A stretch of 64,000 nt of DNA from Helicobacter_D ganmani (GCF_965138225.1 NZ_CBCSAX010000008.1), one strand, 5' to 3'. Numbered from the stretch's first letter, positions 17,088 through 26,690 are shown. Numbers and translations are program-made. The notes: generated from the letters alone by a model not told the origin.

Positions 17088-18131
17088 TTGGAAAACTTTA
17101 TCATCAAAGACGAAAATGCCCTTTATTTTGAAGTGGGTTATAGTTGCGATAACGCTCTTTTTATCGCTTATGGCAAGCAGGGCTATTTCATTACCGATGG
17201 ACGTTATCAAACCGAGGCGCAAGAGTCTATCAAGCAAGACAAATATGCTGTGGAGATTCTTATTTCTCGTAATCTTATTCGCACTGCACGTGCAATTTTC
17301 AAAAAATACGAAAAATCCACCTTTTACTTCAATCCACAAGAATTTTCAGTATTTGCATTTGAAAAGCTAAAAAATAATCTTAAAATTAACTTTATTCCTA
17401 AGCTAAACTTTCACCAAGAAAAACGAATCCTCAAAACTACACAAGAAATAGAGCTTTTACACCATTCTCAAAAGCTCAACTTCAAAGCTTTTGCCAAGTT
17501 TGCGCAATTCCTTAGCGAAAAGGGTGTAGATTGCGAAGAATCTTACCTTCATTTCAAAACGCAAGAATTTTTGAGTAAGCAAGGTAAATTTGATTTAAGC
17601 TTCAATCCCATTGTAGGAATCAACAAAAATGCTGCAAAACCGCACGCCCTGCCCTCAAACGACAAATTGCAAAAAGGTGATTTATTGCTTTTTGATGCGG
17701 GATTGAAATACAAACGTTATTGCTCTGATATGACACGTACAGGGTATTTTGGCAAAAATGGAATCTGTTTTTCTAAAGAACAAAAATTCAAAAACAAAGA
17801 GTTGCAAAAAATCTATGACATTGTGCTAAAAGCCCAAGAATGTGCAATCAAAGGCGCAAAAGTAGGAATGCTTGCCTGCGAAGTAGATGCTCTTGCGCGT
17901 AATGTGATTGAAAAAGCGGGATATGGCAAATATTTCGTGCATTCCACAGGACACGGAATCGGACTAGATATCCACGAGTTGCCTGTCATTTCGGCACGCT
18001 CTCAAACGATTCTGCAAGAAAGTATGGTATTTTCTATTGAGCCGGGCATTTATATTCCCCATCATTATGGCGTGCGCATTGAAGATTTAGTCGTATTACA
18101 AAGAGATGGTGCGCGTGTGCTTGGAATCTAA
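17088..18131 (+). CDS. pepQ: Xaa-Pro aminopeptidase / dipeptidase (M24 family)
   Basis: Dinuclear-metal M24 peptidase releasing residues next to proline. 347 residues. Metal ligands in order: LLFDAGLKYKRYCSDMTRT (two Asp), STGHGIGLDIHELP (His), FSIEPGIYIP (Glu), VRIEDLVV (Glu), all present. The N-terminal creatinase-like domain is short (about 1-115). Start is TTG, supported by the strong AGGAGGG site 5 bases upstream and no ATG nearby. Same position as the pepQ homologue of H. pylori between aroQ and folK. Confidence 0.92.
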   Translation: MENFIIKDENALYFEVGYSCDNALFIAYGKQGYFITDGRYQTEAQESIKQDKYAVEILISRNLIRTARAIFKKYEKSTFYFNPQEFSVFAFEKLKNNLKINFIPKLNFHQEKRILKTTQEIELLHHSQKLNFKAFAKFAQFLSEKGVDCEESYLHFKTQEFLSKQGKFDLSFNPIVGINKNAAKPHALPSNDKLQKGDLLLFDAGLKYKRYCSDMTRTGYFGKNGICFSKEQKFKNKELQKIYDIVLKAQECAIKGAKVGMLACEVDALARNVIEKAGYGKYFVHSTGHGIGLDIHELPVISARSQTILQESMVFSIEPGIYIPHHYGVRIEDLVVLQRDGARVLGI

Positions 18132-18132
18132 A

Positions 18133-18792
18133 ATGCAATCATTTTCGCCCCATAAAACCAATTGTTTAACTTCCAAAAAGCAGAAATTCTACTGCACCAA
18201 ATCACAAAATTTGCATTACTTTGGAATCAAAACCTACCGACAAATCAAAATAAACCCTAAAATGACGCGTCTAATTTATGCACTTCCTCCCCTACAAGGT
18301 AAATTTTTTGCATTGCAATCCAAGACTCCGCGATTTACTCTTGTGCGCCCACCCAATCCCTATCGTTCTTTTAAGGCATACCAACAACTTAAACAATACG
18401 CAATTTTAGGAATCGGGGCAAATTGTGGCGAATGTTTAATTACATTTTGGAAGCTTTTTAAGAGGTTCAAAAAGAAAAATGTTATAATTTCTTTTTCATC
18501 TATTTTAAAAAATCCAGCTTTTGGCTGGGAAGCACAAGCAGATTTTTATAATGCAGTTTTATGGGTAAAAACTAAGCTTGGCTATGTAGAATTTTGGAGT
18601 TTTTGTGCGTATTTAGAACGTATGTTTGGGCGGAATCGCAAACGACCTTTTAAAAATGCTCCGCGCACTTTGGATATTGATATTATTGGTTTTAAAAATC
18701 AATTCTTACGTTTTAAACATTTACAGATTCCACATATTGCGTGGTCTCTTAGAGAAAGCGTGAGGATTCCATTACTAGAGAGGAAGGTATGA
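18133..18792 (+). CDS. folK: 2-amino-4-hydroxy-6-hydroxymethyldihydropteridine pyrophosphokinase
   Basis: Folate synthesis enzyme that pyrophosphorylates the pterin. 219 residues from the ATG at 18133 (one base after pepQ); the HPPK domain occupies about residues 90-219: AILGIGANCGE, then FYNAVLWVKTKL, and the diagnostic NAPRTLDIDIIGF with the Asp metal ligands. The first 90 residues are a basic extension not seen in E. coli FolK. Its stop overlaps the flhF start (ATGA). Confidence 0.88.
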   Translation: MQSFSPHKTNCLTSKKQKFYCTKSQNLHYFGIKTYRQIKINPKMTRLIYALPPLQGKFFALQSKTPRFTLVRPPNPYRSFKAYQQLKQYAILGIGANCGECLITFWKLFKRFKKKNVIISFSSILKNPAFGWEAQADFYNAVLWVKTKLGYVEFWSFCAYLERMFGRNRKRPFKNAPRTLDIDIIGFKNQFLRFKHLQIPHIAWSLRESVRIPLLERKV

Positions 18793-20231
18793 AACTATTT
18801 ACTTATACGGGAGAAAGTTCAGCTGCAGCCTTAGCGCAAGCCAAAGCCGAGCTTGGCGATGAATTTTCAATCATCTCACAAAAAAAATTAAGTGAGGGAG
18901 GATATGAAATTTCTGTCGCCATTAGCGAAGAAGACTTAAAAGAAGCTAAGGTTAAAGCTGAACGAGAAAAGCAAAAAAATGAAACCTTAGCAGCAAAAAG
19001 CAATAGTATTGCTGATAGATTGGAATTGATTGCACAAAAGGAGTTAGAAAAAAAACGTATGGCACAAACTCTATCTAGCACGCTCCCCGAAGATGTTTCT
19101 TTACAACTTTCCGATGCAGTGCGCCAAATCTCGCAGATTGCTGGCGTTGCCTCTAAAATTCCTCCAAAATCTCCTTATCCAACACCTCTAGCGCAGATTC
19201 CAAAAGAATCTTCCTCTCAACCCCAAAACAAAGAGAAAGAAGAAAGACCAAAGCAGGCGCAAAACAATAAAGAATCGCAAATAGAAAACAAAAAGAAAGA
19301 ATCCTCACTTGAAAATAATGATTTGCGCTTGATTCGGGGTGAAATTGATAGACTAAACGACAAACTCAAACTTATCCAAAATATGTTTTGGGAGGAGCGA
19401 GGACCCAAACGTGATGGGCTAATTATCCCGCACGAATTTGCAGAAATTTACAGAATCACCAAAGCAAGTGGTATGGCAAAAGAGCATTTAGAAAAGATTA
19501 TGCAGCTGACTTTGGAATTAATGCCCATTAAAATGCGCGAAAACTCTGTGCTTATCAAGCGATATTTTAGAGAAGTTTTGCGCAAAATGGTATATGCAAG
19601 AGCAGAGAATCTAAGCAGCAATGCCAAAAACATTATGATGTTAGTTGGACCCACAGGAGTGGGCAAAACAACGACTTTAGCAAAACTTGCCGCACGTTAT
19701 TCAAGACTTTTAAACAAAAACTACAAAGTAGGAATCATTACTTTGGATACTTACCGAATCGGTGCAGTGGATCAATTAATGTTTTATGCTAAAAAGATGA
19801 AATTAAGTATAGATACCGTAGTAGATACAGAGGAGTTTGTTAATGCGCTAGATTCCTTGAAATATTGCGATTATATTTTGATTGATACGGTGGGCAGCTC
19901 ACAGCACGATAGGGCGAAGCTAGAATCCCTCAAAAGCTTTGTCAATGCCGACCCAAATACCAAAATTGATGTGAGCTTAGTGATGAGTGCAACCACAAAA
20001 TACGAAGACTTAAAGGATATTTATCATACTTTTTCTACTTTAGGAATTGACACCTTGCTTTTTACGAAACTAGACGAAACGCATAGCTATGGCAATATTT
20101 TTTCTTTGATTTACGAGACTAAAAAACCGGTAAGCTATTTTTCTATTGGTCAAGAAGTGCCAAACGATTTGAATGTTGCGACAAGCGATTTCTTGATTGA
20201 TTGCTTGCTAGATGGGCTTATTAAAGGCTAA
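18789..20231 (+). CDS. flhF: Flagellar biosynthesis GTPase FlhF
   Basis: SRP54-type GTPase that places the flagellum at the cell pole and, in Campylobacterota, is needed for expression of middle and late flagellar genes. 480 residues: N-terminal B domain (1-140), charged linker (about 140-200), N domain, then the G domain with MLVGPTGVGKTTTLAKLAARY (G1, around residues 285-305), LDTYRIGAVDQL, LIDTVGSS and FTKLDET. Overlaps folK by 4 bases; flhG starts 2 bases after its stop. Confidence 0.96.
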   Translation: MKLFTYTGESSAAALAQAKAELGDEFSIISQKKLSEGGYEISVAISEEDLKEAKVKAEREKQKNETLAAKSNSIADRLELIAQKELEKKRMAQTLSSTLPEDVSLQLSDAVRQISQIAGVASKIPPKSPYPTPLAQIPKESSSQPQNKEKEERPKQAQNNKESQIENKKKESSLENNDLRLIRGEIDRLNDKLKLIQNMFWEERGPKRDGLIIPHEFAEIYRITKASGMAKEHLEKIMQLTLELMPIKMRENSVLIKRYFREVLRKMVYARAENLSSNAKNIMMLVGPTGVGKTTTLAKLAARYSRLLNKNYKVGIITLDTYRIGAVDQLMFYAKKMKLSIDTVVDTEEFVNALDSLKYCDYILIDTVGSSQHDRAKLESLKSFVNADPNTKIDVSLVMSATTKYEDLKDIYHTFSTLGIDTLLFTKLDETHSYGNIFSLIYETKKPVSYFSIGQEVPNDLNVATSDFLIDCLLDGLIKG

Positions 20232-20233
20232 AA

Positions 20234-21091
20234 ATGAAAAACCAAGCGGCAAACTTAGAATTGCTTTTAGAATCTCCAAAAATCTCTAATACAAAATTTA
20301 TTACCATCACAAGTGGTAAAGGTGGCGTGGGCAAATCTACTTTTAGCGCGAATCTTGCTTATAAACTTTGGCAGCTAGGCTTCAAAGTCGGAATCTTTGA
20401 CGCAGACATTGGGCTAGCAAATTTGGATATTATGTTTGGTGTGCGCTGTGAAAAAAATCTTTTGCATGTGCTAAAAAATCAAGCAAAACTCAAAGATATT
20501 ATCATACCTATTGAGCGGAATCTCTATCTTATCCCGGGCGATTCTGGCACAGATATTTTTCGCTATAAGAGCGAATTTATGTTTGAAGCCTTGATTGAGG
20601 ATTCTGCATTTTTAGACAACTTAGATTTTGTTATCATTGATACAGGTGCAGGGATTGGCGAATACACGCAGACTTTTTTAAAAAATAGTGATGAGGTAAT
20701 CGTTATTACGATTCCAGACCCTGCGGCAATCACAGATGCTTATGCGACGATTAAACTAGCAGCAAATTTCAAAGAACGTATTTTTATGCTAATTAATATG
20801 ACAAAAAATAATGCAGAAGCACAAATGATTTTTCAAAAAGTGCAAAAAATCGCACAAGCAAACATTAACAATATCAAATTGGAATTTATTGGTGAATTGA
20901 CCAAAACATCATTGATTAATCATTACAGCAAAAATCGCGGAATCTTTGTTAAGTTGGAGCCAAATTCCTCCTCTTCAATGGAAATTGAAGAGATTGCACG
21001 CAATCTTGCCAAAAAAATGGAACGAAATGTGCTAGTACAAGAAGATAAAAGATTTGGTAAATTCTTAAAAAAGATTTTGGGTCATTTTTAG
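20234..21091 (+). CDS. flhG: Flagellar number regulator FlhG (MinD-like ATPase)
   Basis: ParA/MinD-family ATPase that works with FlhF to set flagellar number. 285 residues. Deviant Walker A SGKGGVGKSTFSANLA (about 27-42), then DADIGLANLDIMFG, and the Walker B-like DFVIIDTGAGIG. The C-terminal amphipathic helix (KRFGKFLKKILGHF) is the likely membrane-targeting sequence. Tightly packed after flhF. Confidence 0.95.
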   Translation: MKNQAANLELLLESPKISNTKFITITSGKGGVGKSTFSANLAYKLWQLGFKVGIFDADIGLANLDIMFGVRCEKNLLHVLKNQAKLKDIIIPIERNLYLIPGDSGTDIFRYKSEFMFEALIEDSAFLDNLDFVIIDTGAGIGEYTQTFLKNSDEVIVITIPDPAAITDAYATIKLAANFKERIFMLINMTKNNAEAQMIFQKVQKIAQANINNIKLEFIGELTKTSLINHYSKNRGIFVKLEPNSSSSMEIEEIARNLAKKMERNVLVQEDKRFGKFLKKILGHF

Positions 21092-21109
21092 GAAATGTAA
21101 GGAAACAAA

Positions 21110-21505
21110 ATGTCTTTAAAAATGGATAATTTTCTAAGTTTTGCGATTGTGAATGGATTTTTTATCGGACTCTTATTATCCTTTTTGAAATTTGATGAAC
21201 CAGAAATGATTGTAGCAGGAACGCTTATCTCAACGATTGGATTCTATTTGATTACTTTAGTAAGCGTTTCATTGTTTGTGCGATTTTTGGGCAATCAAGA
21301 GCATATTATCAGGAGACCTGCATATAATGATTTGCTAGAAGAATACATTGAAGAGTTTGATAAACGCGAAAAAGTAACCAACAAGATTCGTGGATTCTTG
21401 CGCACAATGGAAAAAACAATGCGCGAAGATGAGGAGGAAGAAGCACGGACAAACAAAAATAAAAAACACGAAGTAGAAAAGAATAACTATGCTGACGACT
21501 TCTAA
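21110..21505 (+). CDS. Small membrane protein of the flhF-fliA operon
   Basis: 131 residues. Two transmembrane helices (about 8-25 and 33-60) followed by a highly charged cytoplasmic tail rich in Glu/Arg/Lys (about 75-131). Not recognised by name, but a gene of this kind lies between flhG and fliA in H. pylori as well, so it is a conserved member of the flagellar operon. AAGGAAACAAA precedes the ATG. Its end overlaps the fliA start by 17 bases. A role in motility is inferred from position only. Confidence 0.8.
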   Translation: MSLKMDNFLSFAIVNGFFIGLLLSFLKFDEPEMIVAGTLISTIGFYLITLVSVSLFVRFLGNQEHIIRRPAYNDLLEEYIEEFDKREKVTNKIRGFLRTMEKTMREDEEEEARTNKNKKHEVEKNNYADDF

Positions 21506-22193
21506 TGGGTACCAAACAGCATTAAAACAATCGCAAGATTCTCTAGCATTAGACTATCTTCCTGCGCTCAAAGCAATGGCTTTTCGCCTAAAGGAACGAT
21601 TGCCTGCAAGTGTAGATTTTGCGGATTTGGTATCTATTGGCACAGAAGAGCTTATCAAGCTAGCACGCAAATATGATAGTAAGGTGAGCGAATCTTTTTG
21701 GGGTTATGCAAAGCCCCGTGTGCATGGAGCTATGCTTGATTATTTACGCAGTCTAGACAATGTTTCGCGTCAAACGCGCACATTGATTAAACGCGTAGAT
21801 AAAGCGATTGCAACTTACTATAATACACATCAAGAAGAGCCAGACAATGCTTATCTAAGCGAGATTCTAGGCGAAGAAGAAGAAAAAATCAAAGAGGCAA
21901 GAATTGCGAGCGAAATTTATGGTGTAATGCCTTTAGAAGACCAATTAGGTGGGGGGAGCGAAGAGACATTAGAACGTATAGAAAAAGAGGAATTGGTTGA
22001 AATCATAGAGCAGATTTTAGAACAAGCAACACAAAACGAACAGCTTGTGATTCAACTTTATTATTTTGAAGAATTAAACTTCAAAGAAATTAGTGAAGTA
22101 ATGGAAATTACAGAATCAAGAGTTTCTCAACTGCATAAGGCAGTGATTCGTAAAATTCGTCAATACCTTGAACAAAGGGGGCTAAATGGCTGA
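21489..22193 (+). CDS. fliA: Flagellar sigma factor sigma-28 (FliA)
   Basis: RNA polymerase sigma factor for late flagellar genes such as the major flagellin. 234 residues with region 2 (DFADLVSIGTEELIKLARKYD, FWGYAKPRVHGAMLDYLRSLD), region 3 (about 110-145) and region 4 (ELNFKEISEVMEITESRVSQLHK, the HTH that reads the -35). The ATG lies inside the end of the preceding gene and its stop overlaps fliM by 8 bases, so translation is coupled. Confidence 0.96.
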   Translation: MLTTSNGYQTALKQSQDSLALDYLPALKAMAFRLKERLPASVDFADLVSIGTEELIKLARKYDSKVSESFWGYAKPRVHGAMLDYLRSLDNVSRQTRTLIKRVDKAIATYYNTHQEEPDNAYLSEILGEEEEKIKEARIASEIYGVMPLEDQLGGGSEETLERIEKEELVEIIEQILEQATQNEQLVIQLYYFEELNFKEISEVMEITESRVSQLHKAVIRKIRQYLEQRGLNG

Positions 22194-23247
22194 TATATTA
22201 AGTCAAGAAGAAATTGATGCGCTATTAGAAGTCGTAGATGATGATGGTGCGGAAGCCGAAATCGCAGAAAAACCAACGACTGTTGTCCAACAACACCAAA
22301 TTACTCTTTATGATTTCAAGCGTCCAAACCGCGTTAGCAAGGAACAACTAAGGGCTTTTCGTGGAATCCACGACAAAATGGCAAGGGCACTTTCTAGTCA
22401 AATTTCGGCAATTATGCGCTCTATTGTAGAAATTCAGCTCCACAGCGTGGATCAAATGACCTATGGTGAATTTTTGATGAGCTTGCCAAGTCCTACAAGC
22501 TTCAATGTTTTTTCTATGAAGCCTCTTGATGGCACAGGGGTTTTGGAGATTAACCCCAGCATTGCCTTTCCAATGATTGATAGATTGCTTGGAGGCAAAG
22601 GCGACCCTTACGAATCCACGCGTGAATTTAGCGATATTGAACTAAATTTGCTAGATACAATCCTGCGTCAAATGATGCAGAATCTCAAGGACGCTTGGGC
22701 ACCTGTTACAGAGATTTTTCCCACTGTAGATGTGAAAGAATCCAGCCCCAATGTCGTGCAAATTGTTGCACAAAACGAAATTGTTATTATGGTTGTTATG
22801 GAAATCATCATTGGACATAGTAGCGGAATGATGAACCTTTGCTATCCTGTTATTTCTCTAGAATCCGTGCTTTCGCGTCTCGCGAGTCGCGATATTATGT
22901 TAAGCGAAACAAGCTCCAAAAAATCGCGCAACAAAGAATTGCAAGCCCTTTTAGGTGGAGCAAAAGTCAATGTCGCAGCAATGCTTGGAGAAACCAAACT
23001 CAATATGCACGAAATCTTGGATTTGGAAGTGGGCGATATCGTGCGACTTGACCGCCCAGCAGATGACACGGTAATTATCAATGTAGATGGACGTGAAAAA
23101 TTCCTTGCTAGCATTGGTTTGCACCGCTATCGTAAGACGATTGAAGTCAAAGAAATGATAAAAACAGAAAAAGACCAAGTCAAAGAAATCCTTGAAATGC
23201 TTGAAACTCAACGCAAATCTAGAGCAAACGAAATTGAAGAAGATTAG
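22186..23247 (+). CDS. fliM: Flagellar motor switch protein FliM
   Basis: C-ring protein that binds phosphorylated CheY and switches rotation. 353 residues: N-terminal CheY-binding peptide ILSQEEIDALLEVVD (residues 4-18), a middle CheC-like domain (about 45-240) with the GGxG-type turn LLGGKGDPYE, and the C-terminal SpoA/FliN domain (about 250-335, VNVAAMLGETKLNMHEILDL). Usual length and order. Followed 9 bases later by fliY. Confidence 0.96.
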   Translation: MADILSQEEIDALLEVVDDDGAEAEIAEKPTTVVQQHQITLYDFKRPNRVSKEQLRAFRGIHDKMARALSSQISAIMRSIVEIQLHSVDQMTYGEFLMSLPSPTSFNVFSMKPLDGTGVLEINPSIAFPMIDRLLGGKGDPYESTREFSDIELNLLDTILRQMMQNLKDAWAPVTEIFPTVDVKESSPNVVQIVAQNEIVIMVVMEIIIGHSSGMMNLCYPVISLESVLSRLASRDIMLSETSSKKSRNKELQALLGGAKVNVAAMLGETKLNMHEILDLEVGDIVRLDRPADDTVIINVDGREKFLASIGLHRYRKTIEVKEMIKTEKDQVKEILEMLETQRKSRANEIEED

Positions 23248-23256
23248 GAGTAAAGT

Positions 23257-24102
23257 ATGCTAAATGATTTTTTAAAACTCATTATTCAAGAAACGGGTGC
23301 GACAATAGAGGGTTTGCTTGGAAGCGCACCGGAAGTTAGCCACATTGAAGCACAAAATGGTAAAAGCGATTCCATCAAACCCCCAATGGCAAAAATTGAC
23401 ATTAGCACAGACGATGGAGCAACGCTTGCGCTTTTTATTTCTCCCAAAGTCGCCACCGCACTTGCAGATATGATGTTAGGTGGAGAAGGGGAGAGTCAAG
23501 AAGCAATGAGTGCAGATGATTTGGACGCCACAAAGGAAATTGCTTCTAACATCTTTGGAGCAATCTCTACTTCACTTGGAGGGCAAAAAGAGCTACCCAA
23601 ACTTAGTTTCACCCTGAACAATATCAATTTCCTGCCCGACGGAGATTTGGGACTTTCTAATTATAGTGGATTCTATACTTTTTCTTTCCATATTGGCTCT
23701 ATCCAAGATTATTTATATTTTGCTTTCTCTAGTGCATTTGAACAACATTTCAACCCAAGCCCACCAGCTGAAACTGCTCCAAGCGAGGAATCTAGCGGAG
23801 GTGGAGGCACACAAGCCAAAGTAGAACTCAATAATTCTGAAATGAAAAATATGGCGATGCTTTTAGATGTACGCTTGCAAGTCAAGGTTAGAATCGGGCA
23901 GAAAAAAATGCTTCTTAAAGATGTAATTGCTATGGACATTGGAAGCGTTGTGGAACTCAATCAACTTGCAAATGACCCCTTGGAAGTCTTGGTAGATGAC
24001 AAAGTCATCGCAAAGGGTGAAGTCGTTATTGTAGATGGAAACTTTGGGATTCAAATCACTGAAATTGCTCCCAAAAAAGATAGAATAGAGCAGCTTTTAT
24101 AA
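23257..24102 (+). CDS. fliY: Flagellar motor switch phosphatase/structural protein FliY
   Basis: Second switch-complex protein. 281 residues: an N-terminal CheC/CheX-related domain (about 1-165; IASNIFGAISTSLGGQ is its helix) and a C-terminal SpoA domain (about 195-278; LLDVRLQVKVRIGQKKMLLKD) like FliN, joined by a Pro/Ser/Gly linker (about 168-190). As in H. pylori FliY, the N-terminal FliM-like CheY-binding peptide of Bacillus FliY is absent. Last flagellar gene of the operon. Confidence 0.92.
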   Translation: MLNDFLKLIIQETGATIEGLLGSAPEVSHIEAQNGKSDSIKPPMAKIDISTDDGATLALFISPKVATALADMMLGGEGESQEAMSADDLDATKEIASNIFGAISTSLGGQKELPKLSFTLNNINFLPDGDLGLSNYSGFYTFSFHIGSIQDYLYFAFSSAFEQHFNPSPPAETAPSEESSGGGGTQAKVELNNSEMKNMAMLLDVRLQVKVRIGQKKMLLKDVIAMDIGSVVELNQLANDPLEVLVDDKVIAKGEVVIVDGNFGIQITEIAPKKDRIEQLL

Positions 24103-24108
24103 CAAAAA

Positions 24109-25230
24109 GTGGAATCGCAAATCAAACTTTTTGAAATCTCTCTTTATTTGCACATTCCTTTTTGTGATAGCAAATGCGGATATTGTGCTTTTAATTCCCA
24201 AATCAACAAAAATCACTTAAAAACAATTTATATGGAAACTCTCGCCCGATATGTTTCCTATAAGATTCACAACCTTTTAGAAGAAAACCAAAATTTACAA
24301 ATTACTTCAGTTTATATTGGCGGGGGCACTCCAAATAGTGTAAAATCCCGTGCTTATTCATCTCTTTTTGCGGAGTTTTCTCCCTATCTTGCACCACAAG
24401 CAGAAATTAGTATTGAAGCAAATCCTAACTCCCTAAGCTTAGAATGGTTGCAGACGCTTCAAAGTTTGGGTGTCAATCGCTTAAGCTTAGGAGCGCAAAG
24501 CTTTGAGGATTCTAAACTTATCTTTTTGGAGAGACACCATAGGAAAGATTCTATCTTTTACGCCATTGAAATGGCACTAAAGGCTGGTTTGAAGAATCTT
24601 AGCATTGACTTAATCTATGGCACACCCTTGTGTAATGCTTCATTACTCACACAAGAATTAGAAACCGCCTGTGCTTTACCCTTAAGTCATCTTTCCGCCT
24701 ATCAGTTAAGCATTGATGAGGGAAGTAGATTCTATGCAAACAAGGAATCATTAGGAAATTTGAGGGATTTTGAGGGGGATTTTGAGGGGGAATTTGAGGG
24801 ATTTTTGAGTATGGGACATTTTATTAAATCCTATTTACAAACCAAAGGATTTAAGCAATATGAAGTCAGCAATTATGCCAAAACTAGTCCCTCTTATCAT
24901 AATCTCCGCTATTGGGAGGGCAAGGAATACTTAGGCATTGGTGCGGGAGCTGTTGGATTTCAAGGAGGCGTGCGCACAAGTATGCCAAAAAGTATTGAAA
25001 AATTTTTGTCGGGATTCTATGAAGAAAAAGAAATTTTAAGTACGCACAATCAACTCTTGGAACATTTGTTTTTGGGATTCCGCTCTTGTGTTGGCGTAGA
25101 GAGGAAAAGAATCCCCAACACGCGCAATCTTAAAATTTTGTTAGAAGAAAATAAAGTGAAGCAAGACGGGGAAAGAATTTATGCAAAAGATTATTTTTTG
25201 GGTGATGAAATCGCCTTGTTTGTAGGATAA
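24109..25230 (+). CDS. hemW: HemW-like radical SAM protein (coproporphyrinogen III oxidase family)
   Basis: Radical SAM protein of the HemN/HemW family; HemW members act as heme chaperones rather than as the oxidase. 373 residues. The SAM cluster motif is HIPFCDSKCGYCAF (residues 15-28, CxxxCxxC); VYIGGGTPNS follows. The short length and lack of the N-terminal trip-wire of true HemN favour HemW. Start is GTG, 6 bases after the fliY stop with no visible ribosome site. It contains a triple DFEG/EFEG repeat (24766-24801) in a region that is normally a plain loop. Confidence 0.85.
   Translation: MESQIKLFEISLYLHIPFCDSKCGYCAFNSQINKNHLKTIYMETLARYVSYKIHNLLEENQNLQITSVYIGGGTPNSVKSRAYSSLFAEFSPYLAPQAEISIEANPNSLSLEWLQTLQSLGVNRLSLGAQSFEDSKLIFLERHHRKDSIFYAIEMALKAGLKNLSIDLIYGTPLCNASLLTQELETACALPLSHLSAYQLSIDEGSRFYANKESLGNLRDFEGDFEGEFEGFLSMGHFIKSYLQTKGFKQYEVSNYAKTSPSYHNLRYWEGKEYLGIGAGAVGFQGGVRTSMPKSIEKFLSGFYEEKEILSTHNQLLEHLFLGFRSCVGVERKRIPNTRNLKILLEENKVKQDGERIYAKDYFLGDEIALFVG
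24766..24801 (+). repeat. Three 12-bp in-frame tandem repeats inside hemW
   Basis: GATTTTGAGGGG at 24766-24777 and 24778-24789 is identical; the third unit, 24790-24801, is GAATTTGAGGGA. The encoded peptide is DFEG-DFEG-EFEG. Because the unit is a multiple of three, copy-number changes would keep the reading frame. Confidence 0.85.
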
Positions 25231-25234
25231 GCCA

Positions 25235-25741
25235 ATGGAAGTGCAAACACCAAAAATCGTGCTAGCCCTTGACATAGGACTTAAAAGAATCGGGGTAGCA
25301 AAGGCGATTCAAAATATTGCCCTACCCCTCCCACCAATTCTGCGCAAAAACCGCAATCAAGCAGCCAAAGAAATCAGTCAGCTCCTCTTAGACTCCAAAG
25401 CGAATGTATTAGTGGTTGGAATCCCTATGCAAAAGAGGGATTCTGCTTTGACAGACGAGGATTCTCTTGCAACAATGCAAAAAAGAATCCGACATTTTGT
25501 CAGCTTACTTACGATTCCACCTCATCTTGAAATCATCTTCTTGGACGAAAGCTTCAGCTCCTTTGAGGCATTGCAAAAACTAGAGGACAAAAAATCACGC
25601 AAAAAGGCACACAGCAAAGATGGCAGCCTAGATTCTCTTGCAGCTCTTGTGATTTTAGAAAGATATTTGATAAACTTTGATAGAATTCCGCAATCCAATT
25701 CAAAAGACGAAAATAATGACAAGCAATCCACTCGCAATTAA
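25235..25741 (+). CDS. ruvX: YqgF/RuvX family nuclease
   Basis: Predicted RNase H-like resolvase or pre-16S rRNA nuclease. 168 residues. The family signature LALDIGLKRIGVAKA is near the start (about 10-24), VVGIPMQ in the middle, and DESFSSFEALQKLED plus DSLAALVILERYL at the end. About 30 residues longer than usual, mostly a polar C-terminal tail. Starts 4 bases after hemW. A pseudogene lies directly downstream. Confidence 0.88.
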   Translation: MEVQTPKIVLALDIGLKRIGVAKAIQNIALPLPPILRKNRNQAAKEISQLLLDSKANVLVVGIPMQKRDSALTDEDSLATMQKRIRHFVSLLTIPPHLEIIFLDESFSSFEALQKLEDKKSRKKAHSKDGSLDSLAALVILERYLINFDRIPQSNSKDENNDKQSTRN

Positions 25742-25760
25742 AGAATACTAACAAAAACAA

Positions 25761-26690
25761 ATGCATACTCTTTTGCAAGAAATCAAGCAATTTGGTGAAT
25801 TTAGTAGTCAATTTTATGCTTTGGAATCTTTTAGACAAGAATTAAAACCCTTTTATCAGTGGAAATTATTGGATAGATTTGTAGGATTTAGAGGCAAAAA
25901 ATCAACGGAGATTTCATAGACCACCATATCACTGCTTATTTTGCTCCTTTGGCTTTTAAGCGCAAAAGTTGGGAGCAAATAGCCCCCTCTTAAGCAAAGC
26001 ACTTCAAGCCTCCCAAACGCACTTTATTTATGTCTCTCTCCCTTTGAAGCTTAGGATTTATCCTAAATTGGTTGCGAAGGATTCTACATTTTTACAAGGT
26101 GCTTCCACTTTGCTACAATTTAGACAAATAACTTTAAAACTCGTGCAAAACGGGGTAGAAGTCTTGGATATTTCTCCTCTTTTTATGCAACACAAAAAAA
26201 GGACAATACACATCTTTTTACCAAAGGGCATCATATTTCTTATAAGGGCGCAAGCTTGGTCGCGCAAATAATTGCACGGATTATATCCAACAAACGACAG
26301 ATTTCGTGCCTGATAATGTGCATTTCAAAGCATAAAACCTCTTTGGATTCCTATCAAAAACGATAATTTACAGAGAGGGGAAAACTTATATTGCAGATAA
26401 AAAAGATTCTCCCTTTTGTATTTTTGGTAATTGCAACTTACAAGCTTATCACAAAGAAGGTGCAGGGATTGCCTCCAATCTTGCTTTTGCTTTAAAAAAG
26501 AAATAGATTATTTGGGGAGGAAATTAATCTTTTAGGATAGGGAATTGGTTTCCTTAGTGGCTCTTTCGTGCGCACCTCTGCTGTAAGTGGTATAACCAAA
26601 AAGAGTAATAAAGAAAAAATATGGAAAGCACTAAGAGGAAAAAAATTTATAGAGAATCAATGGAACACTCTTGCACTCAAATCACGATAA
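25761..26690 (+). pseudogene. Decayed SGNH/AlgX-like O-acetyltransferase gene
   Basis: No intact frame longer than about 100 codons, but consecutive frames on the plus strand read as one protein broken by frameshifts: MHTLLQEIKQFGEFSSQFYA (from 25761, stop at 25917), a shift to FIDHHITAYFAPLAFKRKSW (stop near 25990), a shift to HFIYVSLPLKLRIYPKL, then HHISYKGASLVAQIIARI near 26230 (the D/H-x-S motif end of AlgX/AlgJ-type SGNH enzymes), FGNCNLQAYHKEGAGIASNL near 26425, and a final piece to 26690. At least four disruptions. It sits between ruvX and a convergent gene. The family call rests on the HxS-type segment and overall reading and is moderately sure; that it is decayed is clear. Confidence 0.65.

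Noticed and set aside
21950..21962. Poly-G run in fliA as a phase-variation switch
   Set aside because: Only six G residues; too short for likely slippage, and the run encodes a plain Gly loop.
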